Positions 1-12,191 are shown, counted from the first letter of the stretch. The stretch is 64,000 nucleotides of DNA from Onchocerca lupi (GCA_028564675.1 JAOVVO010000209.1:50687-114686); one strand, 5' to 3'. Numbers and translations are program-made. Notes: generated by a model not told the origin, from the letters alone.

Positions 1-404
1 AACATAATGATATCATTCTGAATACGGATCAATTTAAAATTGAAAAAAAAGAAAACGGAAATATCTCATACATTTTCTATTCTATGTGGACGGTTTTATC
101 TATTTTCATCAATCACTCTTCTTTTTTTTTTACCTCTAATCACTTTCAAACGTAAGATGGCCTGAAATTCCATACGAATGCATAAAATTAACATGCAATA
201 GGAAGTAAACAATGTATGCATGTTGAAAGAAGAAAAATTTGATGCCAAAATGACTGGAAACATTTTTAGCAGAGAGTACTTTAAAATTATACCAAAAATG
301 AAACCTGATTGAATATCATTCATCAATTCATTGGTTTGGGTACCATACTGATCGCAAGCCATCATGAATTTCATTTGTTGCCTTTTTCAATCAGAAATTT
401 GCAG
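1..404. other. Intron or upstream sequence of the BPI-like gene
   Basis: I see no supportable exon before position 405. The stretch ends in an acceptor (TTTGCAG, 398-404) that opens the first visible exon of the BPI-like gene, so it is most likely part of an intron whose upstream exons lie outside the window. The short open frames on the minus strand here have no recognisable content. Confidence 0.5.
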
Positions 405-1724
405 GGAACATTTGTTACAGTTTGTCGTGGACGATCAAACAATTTCATCCTTAGGCCCAATGCTACGTACTTCGTGTCCATCGGGATTCTGTTTTGCTGA
501 CCTGATACCTCAATTAGCTGAGCAGTATCCAAATAGCAAAGTTCGACTTGTTTTCACGCCTACCCGAGCTCCTGTAGTGCTATTTCAAGCAAAACAGGGC
601 GGTTCGCAAATCCTTATTTTACTTTTTACGTTCAAAACTTTTATCTCTTCCTTCGTACGTTATATTTCCACTATAATCTATTTCTTTTAAAAAAAGAAGA
701 GAAAAAACTGAAATTCAGAGTAATCTAATAAATTCAAATAAAAGCCATATTTACAGGTCTGCTGACAATTAATATAAATGGTTTGGTATTTATGTACATT
801 GTAGAATCTAATGGAAAAAGCCATCAAGCGGCAACGTTTACCTTAGATATTGTTGCAAACGTCCGCATACATATTGAGGTAAAGTCTTCTTCTACCGAAA
901 AATTTTCTATCAAATTTTTTGCAAAGATATATGAAATAAAATAAATAATTCCCAATCATTTATTTTTCTCTTATTTATTTGTATTATTCCAGTTGTGATA
1001 CCAATGAAATGATTTTGTTGTAGAATAACAAATTACTCGGAAAGACAACGGTAGACAGTTTCCGATTAAAGAATAAATTTGGAAACATTAATATAAGTGA
1101 TGATGAATTATCCGATATTGCAATACTAAGTTCCGAAATGCTTCAACGTTCTATCAATAATTTTTTACATGAAGGATTTCCGATACCAATACCTAAAGGT
1201 TATTTTCATTGCTTTCAGACATCGAATTTGTTAGTCGTAGCAATCAGGATAAAACATACTAATTAGCTTTCTAGAATAGCCTCTGTTCCTCGATTCATCC
1301 AACTTCCCTTTCTTAATTTACCCAACAATTACTCTTAAAACCATTCACTTTTATTCATCTTCCTGAGATTTAACTATCACCAATTACTTGATATAAATTT
1401 GATCATAAGCTTGATACAAGCAATTCTTGAACTGTATGTACTTTTAGTGTATGTTGTGAGCTATCAAAATCCATACATTCAGTTTTTTCTCTATTTTTAT
1501 CTGGAATAATTCCTGAATGAAAAATTTCAGTTCTACACATAAATATCACTGAACTACGAATCCTTGATCGGAGTATTTTCATATCTGCAGATTTTGAATT
1601 GGATCGAAGGCGTATACATACGCTTGCAGTAGAAGCATTTGCACAAACCGAATTTTTCCCACGTAATGTATTTAGTGGTAGCGCAAGTGTACACGGTAGT
1701 TCAGTAAATAAGAGACATGGATGA
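405..1724 (+). CDS. BPI/LBP/CETP-family lipid-binding protein, C-terminal part (5' end outside window)
   Basis: Four exons (405-601, 757-878, 1024-1198, 1531-1724) join in frame and end at a TGA, giving about 228 C-terminal residues. The text resembles the C-terminal barrel of bactericidal/permeability-increasing and lipopolysaccharide-binding proteins: an FTPTRAPVVLF stretch, then GLLTININGLVFMYI, a core ISDDELSDIAILSSEML and an amphipathic FLHEGFPIPIP segment that precedes the final strand, all typical of this fold. Members bind lipid or LPS, usually as secreted proteins; a signal peptide cannot be checked because the N-terminus is missing. All four introns are short (about 150-330 bases) and GT-AG. 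The next gene, IMP4, starts 840 bases downstream on the same strand. The family assignment is fairly secure; the ligand is unknown. Confidence 0.8.
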
Positions 1725-1961
1725 TAGTTGATTAATGTAAATAATTTCATTGTTTTTAAATCTTATATACTGTGATGCGTGTATATGAATCTAGAACTTA
1801 TATATTGTTTCCAATCGTATAAACTACAAAATATAATATTGGCGACAATAAACTTTAGTCGCTTAAATTTATGACATCATCCGTATAAATCTCTTGTTAT
1901 TATAAAAACTTCAAACATCCAGGCTTCCTTCCTTACATATATTTGTCATTGTTGGATGGTT

Positions 1962-2120
1962 ATGGATGCTAGAGTTTTGCCAGTCTTGAATCTTCCATCA
2001 AAGACAAGCCAGGAGTCAGGAATGACGCACAAATGGCTTCCGGATTCCGGAATTTCAGTCAAGTATGATAAACAATCAGTTCAAGCTATTGCAAGCAAAA
2101 CTTCATACCTACCCATATAA
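1962..2120 (+). other. Small open frame between the BPI-like gene and IMP4
   Basis: An ATG-initiated 52-codon frame (reads MDARVLPVLNLPS... to ...SKTSYLPI, stop 2118-2120) sits in a patch of noticeably higher GC than the flanks. No family is recognised and there is no clear splice-site context. It could be 3' UTR of the BPI-like transcript, an alternative last exon, or chance. The rest of 1725-2540 shows nothing further. Confidence 0.2.
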
Positions 2121-2540
2121 CACATAACCCATCGACAATTACACCTATTTAATTCTTGCGTAACACACCTCTTAATTCATCGGCCAACCGTCCAATACCG
2201 ATAGCCCAGAAGGATGAACTTTGATCTGCCCAGTAGAAGTTTACTTATGCCTGTACGTGTTAGCGCATGTAATCTGATTATATTTATCTCGAAAAGAAGG
2301 CTACATTTTAAGCGGACATCCAGGGTGGCATCTAATTTTGAAGAAGATCAGATTATCATTCCATATTTTGCTATTCTACCATGCCCAAAAGTTTCTTTTT
2401 TCCTTTTTAAATTATCAAAGACAGGAATGATAACATGGACGAGGTTCATTTCTCAGTTGAAAGATTCTTTTTTTTCTTTTATCAGATCCGTGCTAACATA
2501 TTAGTGTTATAGTTTCCATCAGTGATCTCAACAACCCAAA

Positions 2541-2546
2541 TTTCAG
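2541..2546 (+). promoter_or_regulatory. Likely trans-splice acceptor of IMP4
   Basis: TTTCAG lies 16 bases before the IMP4 ATG with no upstream coding exon that fits, the usual arrangement for a spliced-leader acceptor in nematodes. Inferred from sequence only. Confidence 0.55.
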
Positions 2547-2562
2547 GATAAAAGAGAGAAAA

Positions 2563-4644
2563 ATGATAAGGCGTGAAGCCCGGTTACGTCGTGAGTATGT
2601 GTATCGGAAAAGTTTGGAAGAGAAACAACGGTTGATCGATGAAAAACGACAAACCGTCAAAAAATATGTAAATGAGAATAGACCTATACCAACGCATTTG
2701 AGGAAAGATGCCATTGAATTACAACAAGATGCTGAATGGGGAGGTGAGAATATCTGTTGATGGAATAATCCATTTTTCTTTTCAGTCTTTACCATTTATT
2801 CTTTTTTTCTCCAATATCAGTCAAGATTTAATTGAAATATTTGTTGTGTGATAAAAAGTATGAGTTGCATTTATATCGATTGCAATTGAACTGAGCAAGA
2901 ATTAAATAATATGTGGAGTAAAGTTAACCTACGAAGACTGAACTTTCCAGTTTCATGGGCAACGGGAGCGATCATCTTTGGTACAAGACTTTTTGCCTCA
3001 AGATCGTCCGGAATTTTTCGATTGTCATACATTGCTTTGAAGAGCATTACTACTGTTAGCATTTTCAGGGGAAGTATCAAATATCGATGATGAATATCGC
3101 TACGCTGGCGCAGCAGACCCAAAAGTTGTACTAACAACAAGTCGTGAACCGTCAGCCAAACTTAAAATCTTTTTGAAAGTAAGCGTGTTTCTTCTCTTCA
3201 TATTTCAACCCTAACTTTCGGAATTTCAAATCGTCGAATTTTTGCTGAAATAAAATGAAGAGAATGTTCAAGAAAAGTTATGTGTTTATTTTGCAAATCA
3301 AAAATCAGAAATAATTTCTGTTGTAGGAAATGCGGCTGATGTTTCCAAATGCGCAGCGTATCAATCGTGGTCATTATGATATCAAGAAATTAATACAAGC
3401 TTGTAAAGCTAATGATGTTAGTGTTTTTGTCACCGAATTTGAGTTTCCTGGATAGAATCCTGAATCTATATCTTTAATTTAATAATTATTTTAATACTAA
3501 TTTTGAAATTACAGGAAATTGCAATAAATACTAATTTTCACGAATTTTAGAGGCAGTTAGTAAATAAAGTCACAAAGCTGACTGACAAATTTGAGAATAA
3601 ATAAGTTAATTGACCATGTTAATCTCTAATAAGATTAAAATAATGCATTTATGGTAATCATAAAACATTTTCTATTTAATTTTATATAACAGTGCTCTTG
3701 ACATTTTTTTTCTCCTGAATTATTATCTTTGTATAGTACAATATATTTAAGATTACGGATTTTATATTACTGCATGAAACGCGTGGTAATCCCGATGGAA
3801 TGATTGTATGCCATCTACCCTTTGGACCTACTGCTTATTTTACTTTAACAAATGTTGTGATGCGGCACGAAGTGCCAGAATGTGGAACCATGTCGGAGGA
3901 ATATCCGCATCTTATATTCGATAATCTTAATTCATCTCTTGGACGTAGAGTAAGTTAGATTTTTCCATTGTCCCTTTATGAATTATCGAAGTCAGAAGGA
4001 CAATTTAATGTAATCTCACGGATAATGTAGTTTAGTAAAGTGTTAAAATATTGATCATCTGTCATAGATTCTTGTTCTGTTGACATTTATATTTGGTATT
4101 CTTTTCTGTTTTTTTTTCCAGTTAACTGCGATATTAAAACATCTGTTTCCTGTACCGAAAATTGATAGTCGACGAATTATCACTTTTAGCAATACTCAGG
4201 ACTTCATTAGTTTTCGGCATCATACATACAGTAAAGATGAACATGGTGAAATAAAATTGAAGGAAATTGGTCCACGATTTGAAATGAGGCGTAAGTTTTC
4301 TTGTTACGGAATGAAATCATACATGAATCTACGATTGTTATAGCATTGCTACAAGTAACCGGATGAAATTATTGTGACGAAGGATACGAGAGGAATTTTT
4401 ATGCATTTCTCAGCTTGATGACTGATCGTGTAAATGGTTACCATAGTTTAATTAAAGTGTAGTTTTATTTACAGCAGGTAATTTTCTACACTTTTTTAAT
4501 CTTTACATTATTTTAGCATATTTAATAAAAATGGGTACAATTGACAATGCCGATGCTGAAACAACTGAGTGGGCCCTACGATCATATACTAATTCAGCCA
4601 GAAAGAGGTCTGCTTTGTTATCTATACCAGACGAAGAGGAATAG
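2563..4644 (+). CDS. imp4: U3 small nucleolar ribonucleoprotein IMP4 (Brix domain)
   Basis: Six exons (2563-2743, 3069-3178, 3327-3416, 3737-3949, 4122-4290, 4517-4644) give a 296-residue protein, close to the 291 of human IMP4. It starts with the family's basic helix (MIRREARLRREYVYRKSLEE), followed by the Brix domain: LTTSREPSAKLKIFLKEM (about 84-100), a FPNAQRINRG motif (about 102-111), LPFGPTAYFTLTNVVMRHEV and the C-terminal GPRFEMRPYLIKMGT / ARKR signature. IMP4 works with IMP3 and MPP10 in the nucleolar SSU processome, where U3 snoRNA directs 18S rRNA processing. The start is chosen because an acceptor-like TTTCAG precedes it and the first residues match the family. All introns are GT-AG; the intact frame indicates a functional gene. 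Confidence 0.95.
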
Positions 4645-6046
4645 TGGAACATGATGTTGTTTGTTTTTAATCGATGTTTTACTAATATCGTATATTTGGT
4701 CTATTCAGCTATCCCTAGTATGTGAATTGTTGCGTACTTATAAAGATAAAATGATTTTCTATCGTTTTTCGAGAAAACACCATTTTGAAAAACTTTCATA
4801 AGAATAGCATCATGGGCCATCCGACGCAATACGCTTTGGAATGATACAACTTCAAGTCGAACACTATTTTGCATGGACTTCTTGGATGAGGCTGGCGATT
4901 GTCTTGTTTAATTCATTCATTAGTTCGATTCTTCACAAGATCCTTTGATAATGATGAGAACAAGAAAATTAAAATAAGTTTTTTTAGCTGTTTATATAAA
5001 TTTTACTTATCATCAGTTTGCTACTGAAAGCGATTTTGAACCTTTCTTTTTGTATGGGTTTTGACCAAGATTTCTTTTTATGGATTTTGACCAGAATTTA
5101 TATTTTGGTTCCTTCTGTATCCTCTATCTTTCTGCTTATACGATTCTCGGGATCTCATATGTTTATTAATTCAAGAAGAGGCTTTTCCGTTGCCAAGTGC
5201 GTATTTTCAATTTCAACTTTTTTGCAACATTTTCTCGACAAAATCTTTTCGTTCCTCATTCTGAGGCTGATGAAAAGTCTTTATTGCTTTCTTGTTTTAG
5301 CAATTGTTGAAATACTTTCTGTATGTACAGGTTTCATCCTTTTTATTCTCTCCGTTTAACTTAATGAAATTCTTTCAGCTTTTGCTGATATTATCTAGAT
5401 TTTCTTACTGTCGGCTTAAATTAACTTGGGACTTCTTTTTTTGATATTTATTATACACAAATCTCCGCTGTTCAGATATAAATTTTGCAACATCGCTAAA
5501 TTAAGAGAAGTAATGACGCATGATTTTTATCCTCTATCTTCAGTTATAATGAATGAACAGTACTAATGAAATAGGAACTTTGTCTTTCTTTCATTTCGTT
5601 CATTTGTTCTTTGCGATCGAAATATCTCTTAAAGTTGGTGTCATCTTGCGAATAAGGTGAAATATATTGTTGCTCGTAGATGTTAAGCTTCACTATTGAT
5701 ATGAATGCAGAAAAAGAAAATGGATTTGATTTTCATTTTGTTGCAATTGATCATATTTTATAATAAAAAGCTGCAAGGAAATGCTAAGAAATGCAGCAAA
5801 TAGGAGGAAAAGATGCAGTAGCAGCACTACATTGCACTGCATTGCACATAATGTTGTAACACAATTATGAAAAGATAAACAGGTAGGCGCAACAGGCTTA
5901 TATAATTAACGACCAATACTTGTTTCTTTTTCATTAACTGATGATGATACTATTGCTTTTTGAGCAGAATCTGGGCGAAAAAGTAATGCGTTTTTGCATC
6001 ATTGGGAAAAGCACACATAGAGAATGATGAGTGAGGAGTATTGAAT
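4645..6046. other. Intergenic region between IMP4 and the NF-kappaB-like gene
   Basis: About 1.4 kb with no convincing exon on either strand. A 113-codon hydrophobic frame at 5018-5359 lacks an ATG start and family resemblance. Around 5820-5850 there is a short CATTGCACTG-type repetition. I looked here for an additional N-terminal exon encoding the missing Rel-homology recognition loop of the downstream gene and did not find one. Confidence 0.5.
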
Positions 6047-6078
6047 CTCGAGCTCGAGCTCGAGCTTGAACTTGAACT
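6047..6078. repeat. Hexamer microsatellite (CTCGAG then CTTGAA)
   Basis: Three perfect copies of the palindromic hexamer CTCGAG are followed by two copies of CTTGAA and a partial third, about 75 bases before the ATG of the NF-kappaB-like gene. It stands out in this AT-rich window and would lie in the promoter or 5' UTR. Confidence 0.85.
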
Positions 6079-6152
6079 TCATCATCCATTATGGACGCTC
6101 ATTGGTTAAGCTTCTCATAGCGAACTAGATTGGAGGAGGATAGCTGTGCGGT

Positions 6153-9100
6153 ATGGTTACATCTTTGTTTGGTACGAGCACATTACCTGTAATTCAATTT
6201 GAAGCACCACCTTCATCAACATTCTCTGATCATATCCCAGTTAGCTTCACTGTAACATTATCAGTTAATCAACCTGTCATTGTTACCGTCAATCTTTTAA
6301 CAGCCGATTTTCGACCACATCATCTTGTCATTACACCGCAACAAACTGTTGTCCATATCGCCGAATCCACTACACATAAGTAAATATCTTCACCAATCAA
6401 ATTTTTCATCCAACAAGCTATTTTGCTCTAATTCATTTTCGACACTTCACTTCAGTAATTAACACAACTCACAAACTATAAAAAATCACATAATGTTTGT
6501 TTTCGAAATGCAAAAGTGAATCAAAAGAGGCCAAGAATTCAACTTGATTTCTCATCTAATTTAATTACATCGATTGTTTGATATCTATTTGATGGAATAC
6601 TTTTTTCCTGATACCGTAACAAATAGTGTTACATTTCTTACAAGAATATAAATAGGATTCAAGTGGATATAAGTCTGGATGAAACGTCGTCATCAACAGA
6701 GTTGGGCCAACGTTGATTTTTGTTATAATTAATGATTGATAATGTCTTCTGTAAGCACGAATTATCACCAGTTGCAATAGATTTATCAACAAAATTTTAG
6801 AATAACATCATATAGATAGAATTATTTCACTAACATTATATTTGACTAACATAACAGCTTAGCTTTGTATAATATCAAATATATCAATTGTTGAAAGATT
6901 TCAGAAATTCTTTCAACAGCTTTAACATTTTAGTGAAGTACCAATAGTTGGATGAATGAATTGGATTGATTTTCAGGTTTGAAAACCTGTATATTACAAA
7001 ACCGGTTGAAACAGTTGAACAGGATCCAGTTCAGTCGGCTGAAACAGATCATCAGCAAAATAGTGCTGATGCTAACAAATTGGATGAAAGGTGGACGGAA
7101 GAAGAAGAAAGTATTCGAATAATGGTTGAAGCAGCAACCGCTTGTGCTTCTTCAGTAATTGTTTCCGATATCATTCATCGTGATAACGGTATGATTCATT
7201 CTTATCCGTAATAATAAATCTTTTAATTAGTTTCTTACGATTGAAAAGAAATCAATAGTTTACTCTTGAAAAATCAATAATCGATTTTATAGTACCACTT
7301 AAAGTGATTGAAGTAAGTCATACTATTGTACGGAATACTAAAGAAACGATATGGTTATTGTTAAGCAAACCGGTGGTTAATATTAACATATTCGTTGATA
7401 TTGGTAATCGAATGTTACCTGTTGAACGACTAAAAATCTATGATAAGGTAAACTTATCTTTGTTCCATCAAAGTGATTTTGATGCTTAATAGACAAATTA
7501 TCGGACTAAATTATCAAAGGAAAATGATTGCCAGAAATTTTGGCTTGAAATTAGTGATAAACTATGAAGCGAGAAATTTTGAATTTAAGAAAGTTTGAGT
7601 AAAATGGATAAAATGATTTCAGCTGATCATGTTTTCTTTACCGGCTCTTGTTCTACCGGAGAAGATTGATAAAACATCATCTTCAACAAATAGCTTCAAA
7701 ATATTTTTAAGGAATGACATGCAACAACTGGAACTTCCGGTACAATTTCATGTCAGGTAATTCAACAGCTTATTAGCATGTCATTTCATGATAAATATGT
7801 GATTTGAATGATATGGGATAACATCGTAATTAATTCAGTATCTTTATCATTGCAATTAAAGGATAAAATATTGAATGGCGGGTGTAGTAGAAGAAAAAAT
7901 ATGATTTGATTTTCATATCATATCAAAATCAAATCAGTCTTCATTTCCCTCTTCTGCTATCTGTAACTATGAAAGGAAGATGAATAGGAGCGATACTGCT
8001 TCTTCAGATGATGGAAAATGAATTGCATCTTAGAAAAATAAGGAAATATTGAATTTTCATCATATTTGTTAATAACCTGAATCTTTTCCTGCTCCTAGAT
8101 TGATTACCTGCAAATTTGTCAATCTAGGTTTCTTTTTTTCGCTTTTTTTGGGAAGTAAATATTATGCTGATTACTTCAGTGATACGAGTAATATACAAAA
8201 TACAAGAGAAGTTGTCGATAAGAAAGCACTAACGGCATCATTGTTCGAATTTGCTGCTGAAGGAGAGCCATTAGCTTTGGTAAAACCGTTGGTAGCACTT
8301 CTCGGTGTTTTTGACAACGATGGTTGCAGGTAGTAACTATTTACTTTTTCAAAGTTTTGAAAAAAAATCGATGAATCGGTTAATCAATCGATGAGTCGAA
8401 AAATCGATGAATTTCCAAAATTTTAGCATTAATTCGTTATGAATTATTGATAAGGAATAGATATTTTTGGAATTTAAGAGTTAATAAAGATATTTTCTAT
8501 CATTTAAATGATTCTCGTGAAGGCATACATAGTCCAGGATAAATTGTTGTAACATCTGTTTGACCTCTCCGGGAATTAGTGCATACGACTTGTACTTATC
8601 TCATTTAATTAACAATCGAAAACATTAAAAGTCGATAATCTGAACAATTTTGATAAATTTAATAAAATCTTTTCTATTGAAATGAAATTCAGTATCGAAC
8701 TGAATTAAAATCATTTTGTGAGATAATATGATAAATGTGAATATGTCGTTGAAAAGAAGATAATAAACAATTAATAATTTTAGTGTCTTACACGTGGCAG
8801 CACGTAATAAGCAAAATTTTGCTCTAAAAACAATGCTATCGGTGTTATGTGAGTGTAGCAGTGAAGAGGAACGTCAAAGAATTCTTAATGCGCCGAATAT
8901 TCGGGGTCAAACAGCGCTGCACTGTGCGGTACGAGCTGGTGATCCGGATTGTGTACATTACTTAATTAGTGCTGGTGCCAAAAGAAATGTTGTGGATAAT
9001 AATTTGGATACAGTAAGTATAGCTTGAATTTGTTGAAATTTGTACTTTCCATTCAAAATTTGAAATATCGCACAGGTAGCTTTCTCGTCTAAGCGTACGA

Positions 9101-11191
9101 AAAACTTTGCTATCAATATACTTTGATAGTGCTTTTTATTTTGTTTGAGAGAAGTTTTGCCAGCTTTTATGATACTATACTATTCCAAAATTATATCAAC
9201 AAATTTATACTTCCGGAGAATTTATGTTCTTTCAGCGTGCGTTAACTTCTTTAGTCAGAATTATTTTACCTATCATTATGAATTCTGTATGATCATTGAA
9301 TTAACAAACAAAGGAACAAATCTAAGATGAATATAATAATCAAACGATTCCAGCTATCTTCCAACTTTTTGATTTCAAAACTAAACTCATTTCTAGGTTG
9401 CGCATTATTTGGGAGAGGCGTATAATGATGCAATTTATAAAGAAATTCTGGAAAGAAGTAATAGTGAGGAAGTGGAAAATGGAAGTGATATCAATAGAGA
9501 GAATATTTTAGCCAAGAAAAATTGTTATGGATATACGCCAGCTCATATTGCTGTCAAGAAGCTAAAACTAAGTTTATTAGAAGCACTAATAGAAGCTGGC
9601 GCTCCTGTAGATATTCCTGATAATGATGGCGAAACGCCACTCTTAACAGCCCTCTACATGGATGATGTTGACGCGGTCTCTTTACTTACTCAGGTTTATC
9701 TTACTTTTTTTTTTTTTTTTTTTTTTGTTGAGGAATTAATCAATGACTGTACTCTGAAGAATTTCAGTTCTTATGATGAAATTTTAAGCATAATTGTAAT
9801 GTTAACGTAATATCGAATAATGGAGATACACCTCTTAAAGTTGCGTGTAGGAAGAAGAATCTAGTTATGATCGGACGTCTTCTGGATGCTGGATCAACTA
9901 CGGATTCTCTAGGAACAGGTATTAAATTATCCTTTGAAGTTATGTGCAACTTTTATGTTCATTTTAAGGATCATAAAAGGGAAAAAAATTTGCTACAAAG
10001 TAAAAAGATTGTGATTTAGGTGACGAACGACCAGTAGAAGCAGATGACGAAGATGTACAGCGGATTCTGAATGGTGAACGGATTGAATTATCTAATATAT
10101 ATGCACAAAACAGTCTTGAGGAACAAGAAATCAATGAATTACAAAGTGAAGAATCGATTAGTATAGCAGCAAGTACTGATACTGCAACCAGTTATCGACT
10201 TCGAACATTCAAAGGTTTCTTTTCCCGCATATTATAAATTATGAAAGCATCAGTACTCAATTCTGTAAAAGCTACTGCACGTATGACACATTTTAAAGCT
10301 TATCTAGTGAAAAAAGGTAAATGTAATAAAAAGTTAATTGTAAGGGTGACTGTATTTTTTATCAAAGACACATCTTTATGATTGTATAACTGAACTAAAG
10401 CTAATTACAATAAACAATCTATCATAATGATAAAATTTGAGAGATTTATCTCTATAAATTAAAATTGAGTTATTCACAAAAAATATATAGTCCTTACTAC
10501 CATAGCGATACTCATATAGGAGAACGAATACATTCAGTTTCTTATACCAGAGTTGTTTGAACATGAGCTGAAAAGAACTTAATTTTAATTTCTAGTAATT
10601 TTTATTGTCTCAGACGATGTCTCCTGCTTGGATTATCTAACAAGGTTACGGCTGTCGAAGATACTAGACGTGGAGGATAAATGGACGATATTGGCGGATC
10701 ATCTCGGTTGTGGACACATGGTAGAGTTTATTCGTGTTTGCCTAGACGATTCTTCCTCGCCAACTATGATGCTGCTTGACCAATACGAAGTAAGGTTTTG
10801 ACAATATTTTTTATGGAAATAGAAATTTGAGAGACAAAAGTCGAAAAGCGAATTGGTAAATCTTTCCCGAAAAATTGTAATAAAACGAAGTTTACCAGTT
10901 TGGTGCTACCATGCCCTTTATATTTAAGCTTATTGAATGTCTGATGTAAAAAAAAAAAAGGAATCTTGTGGTAAAACTAAAAAGATTAAAAGATTAATTT
11001 AGGATTTGTCACGCATTCGTTTAGATAAATATTGCCCCCAGAAGTTCATTTTGCCTGAAATTAGTTAAAAATAGTTAAAATGTTTGCAGCAAGTTCCTAA
11101 TGCAAACTTGTCAACTGTAACACAGTCCCTGGAAGCTATGGGCGAAACACTTGGGGTCCGCTTGATACAGGCTGGAAATGAGCAACTATAA
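6153..11191 (+). CDS. NF-kappaB p105/Relish-like protein: reduced Rel-homology region, ankyrin repeats, death domain
   Basis: Eleven exons: 6153-6379, 6977-7188, 7293-7447, 7623-7756, 8180-8329, 8784-9012, 9397-9693, 9789-9918, 10020-10214, 10614-10789, 11090-11191; all phases agree, 668 residues. Residues about 8-140 follow the Rel-homology N-terminal domain (LPVIQFEAPP, then VIVTVNLLT, FENLYITKP, SSVIVSDIIHRD) but lack the RFRYxCEG recognition loop. Residues about 144-241 resemble the IPT dimerisation domain (PLKVIEVSHTIVRNTKETIW...). About five ankyrin repeats span 285-510 (GQTALHCAVRAGD, YGYTPAHIAVKK, DGETPLLTALY, NGDTPLKVACRKK), then an acidic linker and a death domain (577-668) ending MGETLGVRLIQ, strikingly like the p100/p105 death domain. 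No basic nuclear-localisation cluster follows the IPT region. Exon 5 could start at 8156 instead. The 9789 exon uses an AAG acceptor. Likely an IkappaB-like or non-canonical Rel protein; the function is inferred. Confidence 0.85.
7902..7936. repeat. Inverted repeat in an intron of the NF-kappaB-like gene
   Basis: The 12-base arm TGATTTGATTTT and its exact complement AAAATCAAATCA flank an 11-base spacer, so the RNA could fold as a hairpin. It lies in the 423-base intron between the IPT-like exon and the next exon. No function can be assigned. Confidence 0.7.
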
Positions 11192-11315
11192 GGGATGCCT
11201 GAATTCTTGTTTTTTTCTTTTTTGCGATCATCTTTTTTATGCATACATTTGATGCTATTTAGAAATTGATATTTGTAATATATTTCAAGATGAATTACTG
11301 CAATTACTACTAGTA

Positions 11316-11321
11316 AATAAA
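11316..11321 (+). terminator. Polyadenylation signal AATAAA of the NF-kappaB-like gene
   Basis: AATAAA occurs 125 bases after the stop codon, before the convergent KIAA2013-like gene that ends at 11643 on the other strand. The 11192-11642 gap holds only the two 3' ends and AT-rich DNA. Confidence 0.5.
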
Positions 11322-11642
11322 AACCACCAAAATTTTGTGATGCCATCACCCAGAGTATGTCGCTGAACTTATTCAACTAATCAAGGCAACAACTTTCAAA
11401 CGGAAGTTTTTACTCTCTAGATTTCAATTCTCACAACTTTTTAATCTCCATTTATACTTTTAATTAAGTAAATTGATTTCACTACAAAGACAAGGACTAT
11501 ATACAGAACAGAAAGAATATACATGTAATGAACATTTCTAATGAGATATATAATCGTAATGAATAACAGATAATATATTACAAAAAAAAAAAAAACATGG
11601 ATAATTTCCTCAATGGAATGCAAAGTATCACGATGTAATGCC

Positions 11643-12149
11643 TCAATGACTTCGCAGATAACGCTGTCGTAAATAATAATTGTACGGCATTGTATCGCCT
11701 TTTTTCCACTCCGAATAAAGCAACTTGAAAAGGAATAAATGGAATATAATCATTAAAGCACCAAGCATCAGCCAAAATATTACTGGAAGACCACCCAAAC
11801 GATGGCCATGTTTGTGGAGTGCAATTAATCCATGCTCATGAGCTGGAGCATCCATAACCTAGAATAAACAAATTCTTTGTAAAAGTCTGTTCTAGTACCA
11901 ATAGTATCAAGATAGGTCGACGGCCGTCGATAGCGATATAATTTTGAAATATTCATCTCGCACTACGAAAAAACTTGCATATACTGAGATAACCAATTGC
12001 TCTAAATTCTATAAGCTTTCGAATAATAAAACATTAGGGAAAATTTTGATTGCTGAATAATAAAACGTTAGGGAAGATACTGATTGCTAATATCAGCTTT
12101 CTACTTCATCTTTAACAGTTGAAATGACTAATTTTACCCACTGAGTGCT

Positions 12150-12191
<42 letters not shown>

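Noticed and set aside
5018..5359. 113-codon hydrophobic open frame on the plus strand
   Set aside because: Begins with TTG rather than ATG, has low-complexity Phe/Leu/Ile composition expected from T-rich DNA, and shows no family resemblance or splice partners.
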